Below are positions 8,825 through 17,438 of a DNA stretch of 64,000 nt, one piece after another (the stretch's first letter is position 1; every line of letters begins with the position of its first letter). A program made the translations under genes and the position numbers. The DNA is from Paenibacillus anaericanus (lineage in GTDB: Bacteria; Bacillota; Bacilli; Paenibacillales; Paenibacillaceae). Below the pieces are notes generated by a model. That model worked only from the letters and a program-made list of their open reading frames with translations, had not been told where the DNA came from and did no database searches. The DNA lies in the NCBI RefSeq assembly GCF_003994475.1, contig NZ_RZNY01000012.1, positions 62,001-126,000 on the forward strand, written 5' to 3'.

Positions 8825-9470
8825 AATCGAGCAACCCCCTTCTATAAGCCAATTTCATCAAATCGCGGCGGTTGTCTAACTGTAGTTTCTCCATAATATT
8901 CGCTTTATGGTTTTCAACCGTTTTAACACTGATCAACAGCAATTCTGCCACTTCTTTATTGGTATAGCCTTTGGCCACAAGACTAAGAATTTCCTTCTCC
9001 CGCTCTGTAAGAGATTCGAACACATCCTTCGTTTCTTTGGTCTGCCCCTGCAAATACCCTTGAATTACTTTCTTGGTTGCGGATGGATGCAGGTAAACAA
9101 GTCCTTGATAAACCTGTTCAATGGCCTGGACGAGTTCAGTCATTGGTGACGATTTTAAAATATACCCGGAAGCACCCGCTTTAAGTGCCCGAAATAAATA
9201 TTGTTCATCATCATGCATGGTTAGTACGATAACCTTGATCTCCGGAAGCGATTGCAAGAGCTCCCTTGTCGTATAAAGTCCGTCACGACCATTCGGAAAA
9301 CTCAAATCCATCAGCACAATATCTGGTTTTAACTCCAGCGCCTGTTTGATGCAGGATGCACTATCAGCAGCCTCACCAATGACAGTGATGTTCGATTGTG
9401 CATCAAGAACAGCGCGTAGCCCACTGCGTACGACAGCATGATCGTCTACAATAAAAACCTTCACTTTCAT
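8817..9470 (-). CDS. nreC: Two-component response regulator NreC (LuxR/NarL type)
   Basis: Response regulator that activates nitrate/nitrite respiration genes when NreB phosphorylates it. The 217-residue protein has a receiver domain at residues 1-120 (acidic VDDHAVVRSG, phospho-acceptor in DIVLMDLSFP, K in YILKSS) and a LuxR-type helix-turn-helix at about 150-205 (LTEREKEILSLVAKGYTNKEVAELL, here given in part as TNKEVAELLLISVKTVENH). The start codon overlaps the nreB stop (TAATG), so the pair is translationally coupled. The likely targets in this window are the palindromes before narG and narK. Confidence 0.92.
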   Translation of the reverse strand: MKVKVFIVDDHAVVRSGLRAVLDAQSNITVIGEAADSASCIKQALELKPDIVLMDLSFPNGRDGLYTTRELLQSLPEIKVIVLTMHDDEQYLFRALKAGASGYILKSSPMTELVQAIEQVYQGLVYLHPSATKKVIQGYLQGQTKETKDVFESLTEREKEILSLVAKGYTNKEVAELLLISVKTVENHKANIMEKLQLDNRRDLMKLAYRRGLLDFD

Positions 9471-10759
9471 TATACCCCCTCCTCTGACCCCGAAATGCTG
9501 CGATCCTCGACAGGAACTTGTACTTGAATGATTGTTCCTTGTCCTAGCGAGGATTGAATGTCAAACGAGCCACCCAAAATTTTGACTCGTTCTTCCATAC
9601 TGTATAAGCCAACACCCTGCCGAAGCTCAGTGGTAATGATAAATCCTAGACCATAATCTCGTACTTCAAGCTCGGCTAGCGTGGACTGAAGCTTCAACTG
9701 TACATCTACTACATCTGTTTGAGCATATTTAGCTGCATTCGTAAGAGCTTCCTGAACAATCCGGTAAAAAGCGGTCTCTATCGCAGCTGACATCCGGCCA
9801 CTATCCTCTTCCACTTTAAAATGAACCTGAATGCCAAATCTCTGTCCGTATGTGCGAAAGTATTTGCGCAGCGCTGCAATCAATCCGATATCGTCAAGAG
9901 CTGATGGCCTAAGCTCAGCAGATAAATCACGAATATCCTCGATGGTGTTCCGGATGGATTCCTGCAACGTGTCTAGTTTCTCTTGCAACACATATTGCCG
10001 AGTTGCGTCCAAATCCTCTGAAAGCTCGCTATCCATATTTTGCTTCAACACCTCAGATTGGATGAGAATGCTATAGAGCGATTGTCCAATCCCATCATGT
10101 AGCTCGCGAGAGATAAGCTTACGCTCATTCTCTTGAGCAAGAAGAATAGAGTGCGTTATCATCTTTGCTATTTGATGCTGCTCCTGCTGACGTTGCTCTT
10201 CGATTTCTTGAATACGCAATATACTTAAAGGGCCATGCATCGAGTCCACATAGTGGGATACACTTGCATTGATCGACTTGGCTCCTCCTTGTGGAGTGAT
10301 TAGCTGTAGTTCTACTGGCTGCTGCAAGGAGTCAGACACAAAACAATCCTGATAGGAGCATAGCTTGTTCAAGCCAGGATAATTCGAACACATGTTGCAA
10401 AAACTTACGGATACTTCACCTTCATCAAGCTTCAACATCCGACTCGCTGCAGGATTAATGCGCTTGATATTCATTGTGCTGTCGAGCACAAGAACACCAT
10501 CCGAAATATGCTTGAATACATTGACAAGCTGCTCCTGCTCTGATCGAAGCCTTCGTCCTTGCGAATATATGATGAAGAAAAAGAAGGTTATAATGATAAG
10601 CACGAAGAAAAAAGTGGGTATAAAGCGCTTCCAATCCGTATCCATATTTCCTAACATGACTCGAATCGAGAAGACAATAATGAGGGTAGTGAGGATCGTT
10701 AACAATCCATTCTTGACCATAAATCCAGCTATTCCAAGCGATCTCCGAAATGATGACAT
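9470..10759 (-). CDS. nreB: Oxygen-sensing histidine kinase NreB, membrane-anchored form
   Basis: Sensor kinase with 429 residues from the ATG at 10759, chosen because AAGGGGAAG precedes it. Two hydrophobic segments (about 12-35 and 45-66) are followed by a PAS domain (GVLVLDSTMNIKRINPAA) that carries C-x2-C-x9-C-x4-C (CNMC...LCSYQDC), fitting a [4Fe-4S] cluster. Then comes a HisKA_3 region with ISRELHDGIGQSLYS (His acceptor) and a HATPase domain (EALTNAAKYA, DYGLGF, GVGLYSMEERV). The well-studied staphylococcal NreB is soluble with a C-x2-C-x11-C-x2-C set, so both the membrane anchor and the cysteine spacing differ. First gene of the nreBCA operon. Confidence 0.9.
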   Translation of the reverse strand: MSSFRRSLGIAGFMVKNGLLTILTTLIIVFSIRVMLGNMDTDWKRFIPTFFFVLIIITFFFFIIYSQGRRLRSEQEQLVNVFKHISDGVLVLDSTMNIKRINPAASRMLKLDEGEVSVSFCNMCSNYPGLNKLCSYQDCFVSDSLQQPVELQLITPQGGAKSINASVSHYVDSMHGPLSILRIQEIEEQRQQEQHQIAKMITHSILLAQENERKLISRELHDGIGQSLYSILIQSEVLKQNMDSELSEDLDATRQYVLQEKLDTLQESIRNTIEDIRDLSAELRPSALDDIGLIAALRKYFRTYGQRFGIQVHFKVEEDSGRMSAAIETAFYRIVQEALTNAAKYAQTDVVDVQLKLQSTLAELEVRDYGLGFIITTELRQGVGLYSMEERVKILGGSFDIQSSLGQGTIIQVQVPVEDRSISGSEEGV

Positions 10760-10797
10760 CGTTGCTTCCCCTTTCATCCTTTCATCAGCGATTGCCT

Positions 10798-10875
10798 GAG
10801 CAAGCGTCCCAAAACAAGCATTGGATTGATGAAAGCCATGCTTCCCTTAGTGGGTTATACGGACCCCTCTTGCTC
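10798..10875 (-). promoter_or_regulatory. Structured leader candidate upstream of nreB
   Basis: A 78-base stretch ending about 38 bases before the nreB start can fold into a closed multi-stem structure. The terminal helix GAGCAAG/CTTGCTC (10798-10804 with 10869-10875) is perfect over 7 bp, GTCC/GGAC (10806-10809 with 10861-10864) stacks inside it, and AAGCATTGG/CCATGCTT (10816-10824 with 10836-10843) forms an inner hairpin. It does not match a tRNA (no T-loop) or a riboswitch class that I know. Upstream on the minus strand a TTGACG with a weak TAGTGT 17 bases later is a possible promoter. No further gene is seen between 10760 and 11057. Confidence 0.4.
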
Positions 10876-11011
10876 CCCATGAGCTGTAAATCTCCGTTGC
10901 TGTTTCTAGCTGATCATAACACTAACTGATTCATTTCCTTCCGTCAAGATCACACCGACCTCCGAAAATCCAGTGTACACGGGCACTTATCAAGCAGCTG
11001 GGACGACAAAA

Positions 11012-11035
11012 AAACCCGCATTAATGTGCGGGTTT
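11012..11035 (-). terminator. Rho-independent terminator after the MBL-fold gene
   Basis: On the minus strand AAACCCGCA pairs with TGCGGGTTT around a short loop and is followed by a T-run (TTTTTTTGTCG). It ends the iron-transporter/MBL-fold operon read leftward. Confidence 0.85.
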
Positions 11036-11057
11036 AGAACTTATTGCTTTGTGTCTA

Positions 11058-12332
11058 TCAAAGATTCAATTCTGCACCTGGATGCAATGAGTGCAACCCC
11101 TTATGTCCTTCACCCAGCAACCTCGCCACAACCAGATCAGTTTCTTCTTTGGGTGCATGAACCAAAACCACTTGTTTACTTGGCACTTCATTCAACATCA
11201 TGCTTACATCGAGTAGTCCTTGATGAACTTTATAGCATATGTGCTGTACACTACATTCCGATACATTCGTTTCTTCATCTAATATTTTTCTGGCAAATGA
11301 ACCACGTGCCGTATGACCTGTCAAAATAACTGCATGTTTCGACGACTGTGATAGTTGATCATAGTACCAGCGTGCTCGTGGGGACTCCATCATCCCATCC
11401 CCGGTAAATATAATGCTGGGCATATCTCTCGCCAATAACTGCATACGTTCTTGATCATCTGATGGAACTGTCACGTTACTGCTATTCAACACCTTATCCA
11501 TTCGGCGCAGCGCATCTACACGGAGCCATTCTGACCAGTTCTTCATTCGCTCAAGTCCACGCCAAATCTCTTTCTCCACGATGATTTCATATTCGAAAAA
11601 ATGTTCTGATGCCCAGACTAGTAATTCCTGGCCTCGACCAAGTGTAGGAACTGGTAACAACAAGTGTCCACCTGCCTCAAGAACACGCTCAGCAGCTTGC
11701 TTAAGTTGCTCCAACTTTACCTGTTGCGTGTCATTCTCCATACCATATGCATTGTCTACTATAGATAAATCGGCCATTAAATCTTTAGGAGAATCTGCGT
11801 CTAGTAATTGAGATTCACTGCTATAATCCCCGGAGAAGAATAGCCTGCGCTCTTCCATCTCTAGCATGAACCATACAGAACCGGCTAAGTGCCCACTTCG
11901 GCCCCATTTCAACTTCAAGTCATCACTCAGCTCGAACCATTCACCTGGCGAGGCATAATCCTCAAGAAATCGGTAGGTTATCGCCCCTACATGCTCGTCT
12001 TCGTACGGAAGTTCTCCTCCACGTCTGATCACATGTCTACGCCAACTGTCAAAATAGTTCTTCAGTTGCTCCGCAGTTGCTCGCGTTGTCCAAATATCAC
12101 CCTTATATCCGTGTTTATATAATAAGGGAAGTCCTATGGAATGATCCTCATGTGCATGCGACAAAAAAACTACCGTTAATTGTGGAACTTCCTCTGCTAC
12201 AAGAAGTGGGTAGATTCCTTCTCCCTCTTTCTTCACTCCACAGTCAAACATAATCCGGTTCTGTTCTCCGGAGAAGAAATAACAGGAGCGGCCGTGTTCG
12301 CCCGCTCCGCCCCAAATGTTTAATTTTATCAT
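11058..12332 (-). CDS. MBL-fold metallo-hydrolase, CPSF/RNase J-like family
   Basis: A 424-residue metallo-beta-lactamase-fold protein of the kind that includes RNA-processing exonucleases. The zinc motif HAHEDH is at residues 59-64. Further ligand positions are likely in RSGHLAGS and FFSGDYS, and the late ILTGHTARGSFA resembles the beta-CASP region. The actual substrate cannot be told from sequence. The ATG at 12332 overlaps the permease stop (TGATG); a GTG four codons upstream is possible. It sits as the last gene of a ferric-type ABC importer operon, an unusual place for a nuclease, so it may act on a small molecule instead. Confidence 0.75.
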   Translation of the reverse strand: MIKLNIWGGAGEHGRSCYFFSGEQNRIMFDCGVKKEGEGIYPLLVAEEVPQLTVVFLSHAHEDHSIGLPLLYKHGYKGDIWTTRATAEQLKNYFDSWRRHVIRRGGELPYEDEHVGAITYRFLEDYASPGEWFELSDDLKLKWGRSGHLAGSVWFMLEMEERRLFFSGDYSSESQLLDADSPKDLMADLSIVDNAYGMENDTQQVKLEQLKQAAERVLEAGGHLLLPVPTLGRGQELLVWASEHFFEYEIIVEKEIWRGLERMKNWSEWLRVDALRRMDKVLNSSNVTVPSDDQERMQLLARDMPSIIFTGDGMMESPRARWYYDQLSQSSKHAVILTGHTARGSFARKILDEETNVSECSVQHICYKVHQGLLDVSMMLNEVPSKQVVLVHAPKEETDLVVARLLGEGHKGLHSLHPGAELNL

Positions 12333-14008
12333 CAAGCATTCCACTTTCTTTTGGAGCCCAGGCTCTCAATAATTACAAGCATAACGGTGGTGAGCCCAAC
12401 GGATACGACAGCCATCGCCATACCCAACGACACTTGTCCTTGTTCAAACTGAGCAAATATATACGTTGCTGAGGTCTGCACGGATGGTGGCAAAATTAAC
12501 AACGAGGCCACCAATTCACGTGAGGCGATGGTAAACGTCATCATCCAACCAGCCAGCATACCGGGAACAATTAGTGGTAACAGCACACGGCGGAACACAT
12601 AATGAGGCTTTCCACCAAATACTTGCCCCGCCTGAAATAACGAGGAATCAATTTGGCCAAAGGCACTTTTAACATATTGCACCGTATAAGGAATAAACAA
12701 AATAACATACGTCAAAATGACCATACCATACGTGTTATAAAGTGGAATCGGCATCCAAGGCGAATTCCATAGCAATATCAATCCGACGACCATAACAATG
12801 CCTGGTACTGTATTCGGTAGTAGACTAAACAAATCAGTAGTTCTTTCCATACGGGTGCGTGATCGCCCAATGACAATAGCAAACCAGGTGCCGAGCACTA
12901 CGGCAATCGTGGAGGCTGCAAGTGACAATAGCACACTGTTCATCAGTGATCTCATGCTGGCAGAACCCCAGGTCAACAGTTCTCGGTAAAAATCCAGCGT
13001 AAAGTTATTCCAAGCAAGTCCTACTCCACGTAGCTTCATAGTTGAAGCCGCAATGATCGAGAAATAGGGTACCCCTATGGACAGAAGTAGCAACAAAACT
13101 ACATAGATAACATAAATCCAAGTTCCCCTGCCTTGTGAATGCAAGGAGGAACGACGACTCCCCTTACCACCCACCAGGCTATATGTGAAACGACGACTCA
13201 GAATGGACTGCGCATACCATACAAGCAAACATGCGGTAAGCAATACAGATGCCAGCGAAGTCGCCTTACCGAAATCGATCGGCCAACTTGAGATATATTT
13301 ATGAATCTCCGAGGTCATGACTTCATAACCAATCCGTTTACCAAATGTAACGGGTGTTCCGAATTCAGCAATCGTTTTGACGAAAATGAGCATCGCTCCC
13401 ATTCCATACGCTGATAGCAGTAACGGTGCAATGATGCGCCGAAAACGATAGGTGAAAGGGGCTCCCAGCACAGCCCCAGCTTCCTCAAGACTACCGCCGA
13501 TCCGCTCAAGTGCTCCGCGTAGCATGAGATATAGAAATGGAAACAAGTGCAGACTCATAATCGCGACCATCCCCCCGAAGGAGAAGAAAGCTGGGGTCAC
13601 AGAAGAAAGTCCGGGTATAAGTTGCTCCAAGTACCCGTTTTTTTGCATGAACAGAATCCAACCCATAGAACCTATATAAGGTGGTGTCATGAATGGAATC
13701 AAAAAAACGATGTCCAACCAGCGCCACCGGGCAAGCCGGGTATTCACCATAATCCATGCAAGTGGTAATGCAAGCACCGTCGTACCGGCTATAACGCAAA
13801 TTCCTAGCCAGATGGAGCCCATTAGAACTTTGAATAGCTCAGCGTCGGCCAAAGTACGGAATGGAGCTGCCCACTGCAGCTCACCATCCCGATATACGCT
13901 TTGAACAAATATTTCAACCAAAGGGACAACAATCATAATCGTCAGTACAAATAATGCTAGGGCGATGGACCACGCTCGAAAGTGTCGCAGAGATGAAGGG
14001 TTCTTCAT
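12332..14008 (-). CDS. ABC transporter permease, ferric-iron (FbpB/SfuB) type, two fused domains
   Basis: Inner-membrane channel of an importer. At 558 residues it is a tandem of two permease halves, each with about six membrane segments and an EAA loop (SLEEAGAVLGAPFTYRFRRI in the first half, SLFQAGQVFGGKPHYVFRRV in the second). This fused layout is typical of Fe3+ permeases (FbpB, SfuB) and also of 2-aminoethylphosphonate and thiamine ones. The start follows the binding-protein stop by two bases with only a weak ribosome site, so it is probably coupled. Substrate is inferred from the neighbouring binding protein. Confidence 0.88.
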   Translation of the reverse strand: MKNPSSLRHFRAWSIALALFVLTIMIVVPLVEIFVQSVYRDGELQWAAPFRTLADAELFKVLMGSIWLGICVIAGTTVLALPLAWIMVNTRLARWRWLDIVFLIPFMTPPYIGSMGWILFMQKNGYLEQLIPGLSSVTPAFFSFGGMVAIMSLHLFPFLYLMLRGALERIGGSLEEAGAVLGAPFTYRFRRIIAPLLLSAYGMGAMLIFVKTIAEFGTPVTFGKRIGYEVMTSEIHKYISSWPIDFGKATSLASVLLTACLLVWYAQSILSRRFTYSLVGGKGSRRSSLHSQGRGTWIYVIYVVLLLLLSIGVPYFSIIAASTMKLRGVGLAWNNFTLDFYRELLTWGSASMRSLMNSVLLSLAASTIAVVLGTWFAIVIGRSRTRMERTTDLFSLLPNTVPGIVMVVGLILLWNSPWMPIPLYNTYGMVILTYVILFIPYTVQYVKSAFGQIDSSLFQAGQVFGGKPHYVFRRVLLPLIVPGMLAGWMMTFTIASRELVASLLILPPSVQTSATYIFAQFEQGQVSLGMAMAVVSVGLTTVMLVIIESLGSKRKWNA

Positions 14009-14010
14009 GA

Positions 14011-15099
14011 TTACTTAAATAATTGTGTGAACTTATCACTCACTTCTGCTCCATGTTCATTCATCCATGACCAATCAACTTTGAGCAGTGGAATTTCATC
14101 CAGGTTAGCGCGATTCTCAGCTTTGATGTCGGTACGGCCTGGGAGGAGAGCTGCATCAGATACCAACTTCTGAGCTTCATCAGATAGTAAGTAATCAATA
14201 AATGCTTTGGCGTTCTCTTCATGCTGAGTTGATTTCATAATCGCCGCGGGACGTGGGCTAATCACAGTACCTTCCTTCGGATACACGATATCAACCGGCT
14301 CTCCCTTAGCTTTTGCCTTATAAGTCATGTAGTCAACCGCAGCCGCTACCATGCCTTTGGCACCTGTGATGACTGGATCCAGTGCTTCTTGATTGGCACC
14401 TGCAACAGCTACATCATTATTATTAAATTGCTCGAACAAGGACCAGCCGCTCTCTCCTTTGTCACTGATATAACCTGTTATGAAATCAAGGGCAGAACCC
14501 GACAATGTTGGATCAGGAATATTGATTCGCCCCTTATATTCTGGTTTCGTCAAGTCTTCCCAAGATGTTGGAGGGGTTGTAACAAGCTTCGTGTTATAAG
14601 CAATGCCAAGGGCAGAAGCACTACTGCTGAAATAGTTCCCCTCTTTATCGGACCAGTCCGGGTTAAGCTTATCTGCATTCTTTGCTTCCGGGTAAGGTAA
14701 TGTCAACCCATCGTTCTTCAACCCTTGTGCAGAAGGGAGAGATGCCAGAATCACAACGTCAACGACCGGATTGGCTTTCTCCGCCTCCATACGTGCTAGA
14801 ATTTTGCCTGTTGTTCCTTGGAACATTTCCACTTTCACGCCGGTTTGGGCTTCAAACCCTTCAATGATCTTGTTCGCCAGGCCTTCTGGTCCCGCACTGT
14901 AAACAACGAGTTTTTGATCGGTTGCTTGAGTGTTCGCTTGAGTGTTCATTGCACTGTTATTTGCTGACGCCGAAGCCTCTTTGGCAGTCGAATTAGCATT
15001 ACTTCCGCAGCCTGCCAACGTTAACCCCAGTGCCAGAGTCAGTGTAAGCGAAGTTCCCTTTTTCCATCCCATCTTAATCGAATTAAAATTAACCATCAT
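14011..15099 (-). CDS. ABC transporter substrate-binding lipoprotein, ferric-iron type
   Basis: Extracellular binding protein of 362 residues. An N-terminal signal peptide ends in the lipobox LTLAGC (Cys near residue 31), followed by a Ser/Asn/Ala-rich linker to about residue 62. The mature part begins KLVVYSAGPEGLANKIIEGF and contains FQGTTGKILARMEAEK, SALGIAYNTKLV and PRPAAIMKSTQHEENAKAF, characteristic of the FbpA/FutA/PhnS cluster (SBP_bac_6/8). Iron is the best guess; aminoethylphosphonate cannot be excluded. AAGGGAGAG precedes an ATGATG start. The gene lies between the ATPase and the permease. Confidence 0.85.
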   Translation of the reverse strand: MMVNFNSIKMGWKKGTSLTLTLALGLTLAGCGSNANSTAKEASASANNSAMNTQANTQATDQKLVVYSAGPEGLANKIIEGFEAQTGVKVEMFQGTTGKILARMEAEKANPVVDVVILASLPSAQGLKNDGLTLPYPEAKNADKLNPDWSDKEGNYFSSSASALGIAYNTKLVTTPPTSWEDLTKPEYKGRINIPDPTLSGSALDFITGYISDKGESGWSLFEQFNNNDVAVAGANQEALDPVITGAKGMVAAAVDYMTYKAKAKGEPVDIVYPKEGTVISPRPAAIMKSTQHEENAKAFIDYLLSDEAQKLVSDAALLPGRTDIKAENRANLDEIPLLKVDWSWMNEHGAEVSDKFTQLFK

Positions 15100-15111
15100 T
15101 AATCTCTCCCT

Positions 15112-16089
15112 TTATTTAGATTCATCCAAGTGATGAAGGCGATGATGCGGTAAATAAACTTCTGTCTTCGTACCTACAACCTGTCGAGTATGGTGATACG
15201 CGGTCCATTGCTCTCCATGTCCTTCCGCTTTGAGCCTGAGTTCATAACGTTCGCCTACGTAGCTGACATGTGTGATCTCAACTTGATAAGAGTGACATTC
15301 TTCTTCAGTAGGCTCCCATAAAAGATGCTCTGGACGGAACATCGTTTGTTCTGGCACAAGCCAGTTTGATTTGCCGATAAATCTTGCTACAAAAGCATCT
15401 GTTGGTTTACCATAAACCTCTTCCGGTGTTCCCGATTGCAAGATGCAACCACTATTCATAACCACCACTTCATCCGACATGGACATCGCCTCAATCTGAT
15501 CATGTGTAACATACAGAGCTGTAAGCCCCAGATCACGAACTAATGACATCATTTCCACGCGCATGTCCTCTCGTAGTACTGCATCCAGTGCGCTTAGCGG
15601 TTCATCGAACAACACTAGACGTGGCGTAATTGCTACGGCACGCGCAAAAGCTACACGCTGCTGCTGCCCCCCAGACAGCTGATGCGGAAATCTCTCTGCC
15701 ATCCCTGTCAGCTTAACCTTGTCCAATGCTTCCATCACGGTTTCACGGATTTTGGAGGTTCGCTTCCCCGCGCGAAGTCCAAAGGCAACATTTTCAAATA
15801 CCGTCATATGCGGCCATAGGGCAAAATCTTGAAACACCATCCCGAAACCACGTTGATGTGTTGGTACCGCCCTTTTCGCTGAACCGGAAAAGATCACCTC
15901 TTCACCCATCGAGATCGTACCCATATCCGGTGTTTCTAGCCCTGCAATCATGCGCAGAATTGTTGTTTTCCCGCAGCCCGAAGGGCCTAGCAGTGTCGTA
16001 AAGCTTCCCTGACGTACAGTCAAATCCGTCGGGTGCAAGGCGACAGTTCCACCAAAGGATTTACCGAGCCCGCGTATGTTCAAATCCAT
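15112..16089 (-). CDS. ABC transporter ATP-binding protein, FbpC type
   Basis: Energises the importer encoded by the next two genes. The start at 16089 is chosen for GAGGAAGG upstream, giving 325 residues. Walker A GPSGCGKTT (near residue 37), signature LSGGQQQR, Walker B LVLFDEPLSALD and the His switch VTHDQIEAM are all intact. A C-terminal OB-like extension (about 240-325) resembles the TOBE regulatory domain of FbpC. First gene of the operon, divergent from the LysR gene; the 180-base gap holds a perfect palindrome. Confidence 0.9.
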   Translation of the reverse strand: MDLNIRGLGKSFGGTVALHPTDLTVRQGSFTTLLGPSGCGKTTILRMIAGLETPDMGTISMGEEVIFSGSAKRAVPTHQRGFGMVFQDFALWPHMTVFENVAFGLRAGKRTSKIRETVMEALDKVKLTGMAERFPHQLSGGQQQRVAFARAVAITPRLVLFDEPLSALDAVLREDMRVEMMSLVRDLGLTALYVTHDQIEAMSMSDEVVVMNSGCILQSGTPEEVYGKPTDAFVARFIGKSNWLVPEQTMFRPEHLLWEPTEEECHSYQVEITHVSYVGERYELRLKAEGHGEQWTAYHHTRQVVGTKTEVYLPHHRLHHLDESK

Positions 16090-16225
16090 ATCATTACCTT
16101 CCTCGTATGCTTTGGCGTTGTGCAATGTTTATCTTACAAATACAAGTTTACGTGTGAAATACGATGCCCGTGTTAAACGAATGTAAAGGCAGAATTAATT
16201 ATTTCAATGAATACTGTTAACATTC

Positions 16226-16240
16226 ATAGATTAAATCTAT
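16226..16240. promoter_or_regulatory. Palindromic operator candidate between LysR gene and ABC operon
   Basis: ATAGATTAAATCTAT is a perfect 15-bp palindrome with an A at its centre, 31 bases before the LysR start. It contains a T-N11-A core, the LysR-type consensus, and sits in the divergent gap where such regulators bind. Confidence 0.5.
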
Positions 16241-16271
16241 AGATAAGGAACAACGAAAGAGAGCGATGATT

Positions 16272-17156
16272 ATGTTAAATTTGAATCTACTAAAGCTACA
16301 TATCGTGGAGTTACTCGAAAAGCACAACAAGATTACAACTGTCGCAGACATCCTTGAATTAAAACAACCGACCGTCACCTTTCATATGAAGAACATGGAA
16401 CGAGACTTCGGAGTCAAGCTGTTCGAATCGCGAATGGGAAAAATCATTCTCACAGATGCGGGCTACGCTCTGCTCCATTACGCAGTCAAAATCAATGCAC
16501 TCGCCGCCGAGGCGGAGCGGGTTGTATTGGAGTTCGACACACTCCGCAAGGGTAGCATCCGCATCGGAGCAAGTTATGTTCCGGCTACTTATGTACTTCC
16601 CGCATTATTGCATAGGTTTGGTAAGGAGCATCCTGGAATCCAACTTTCTCTATTTGTCAAAACAGCTCCCGTGATCAAAAATATGCTAGAACACCATGAA
16701 ATCGATATTGGCATTATCTCGACCGAACCCTTTTCTGCTCCTGGGTTGCTTACGGAAGCGATCTGTGCAGACGATTTGGTACTCATTTGTTCACCAACTC
16801 ATCCATTGGTCTCTCTGGAAAATGTAACACCTGAACTAATTTCCTCCTCCCCCTTTGTTCTTCATGGCAAAGAATCCAGCACCCGTAGGATGACGGAGAC
16901 ATGGCTGGAACACCATGAGCGACGTCTATCTTCCTATCTGGAGCTGGATTCACTTGAAGCTATTAAACAAACAGTTATGTTTGGGGAGCATGTATCATTC
17001 GTTTCCCGCATGGCCGTCCAGGCGGAAGTCCAGCGCGGACTGCTTCAAATGCGCCCGATTCCTGGGAATCTTATTGAACGTTATGTATTTGCCGTGACCA
17101 ATAAGGAACGGCATCGCTCCGCATTGATCAATCAATTCAGCAATTATTTGTACTAA
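16272..17156 (+). CDS. LysR-family transcriptional regulator
   Basis: A 294-residue regulator with an N-terminal winged helix-turn-helix (residues about 1-60; ILELKQPTVTFHMKNMERDF, then GVKLFE and LTDAGYALLHY) and a periplasmic-binding-protein-like effector domain (RKGSIRIGAS, DIGIISTEPF, LVLICSPTHPLV). It is divergent from the ferric-type ABC operon and so probably controls it and itself. The ATG at 16272 is preferred because GAGAG is 8 bases upstream; the ATG at 16266 would be too close. Confidence 0.88.
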   Translation: MLNLNLLKLHIVELLEKHNKITTVADILELKQPTVTFHMKNMERDFGVKLFESRMGKIILTDAGYALLHYAVKINALAAEAERVVLEFDTLRKGSIRIGASYVPATYVLPALLHRFGKEHPGIQLSLFVKTAPVIKNMLEHHEIDIGIISTEPFSAPGLLTEAICADDLVLICSPTHPLVSLENVTPELISSSPFVLHGKESSTRRMTETWLEHHERRLSSYLELDSLEAIKQTVMFGEHVSFVSRMAVQAEVQRGLLQMRPIPGNLIERYVFAVTNKERHRSALINQFSNYLY

Positions 17157-17206
17157 CAAAAAAAGTAAAAATCGTTGCTTGATAAAAACACGGGAAGTAA
17201 CGTTAC

Positions 17207-17311
17207 GTTTTGGAGGATGTTACCATCGCTGTTAAATGAGAATTTCCTGGATGAACAATTGTAGTGGTTGAAATTCTCATTTAAAGGTACTTGTCCACAT
17301 TCCTCCAAAAC
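17207..17311. repeat. Imperfect-palindrome element, copy 1
   Basis: Large nested inverted repeat in the gap between the convergent LysR and MATE genes. Outer arms (17207-17220 and 17297-17311) pair as GTTTTGGAGGATGT with ACATTCCTCCAAAAC. An inner perfect 14-bp stem (17233-17246 with 17270-17283) closes a 23-base loop. The sequence around the stem (CCATCGCTGT, loop end GTGGTTGAAATT, then AAAGG) is shared with the element at 19.5 kb, while the stem bases differ in a compensatory way. Confidence 0.7.
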
Positions 17312-17362
17312 TCCACTAGTAAACGGGTTCTTGTCAAGCACCTATATCAGGAAAAAGCAAAA

Positions 17363-17398
17363 AAACGATCCACCTAGCATAAGCTTGGTGGATCGTTT
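17363..17398 (-). terminator. Terminator of the MATE gene
   Basis: AAACGATCCACC pairs with GGTGGATCGTTT, and on the minus strand the hairpin is followed directly by a run of T. It closes the MATE transcript and may also stop readthrough from the opposite LysR gene. Confidence 0.85.
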
Positions 17399-17438
17399 GG
17401 TAGTTATGGTAGTTATATTAGCTCTCAACTTTGTTACT

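Noticed and set aside
10798-10875. A tRNA gene (7-bp terminal helix, 78 bases)
   Set aside because: No T-loop GTTCRA, no anticodon stem at the right place and no CCA.
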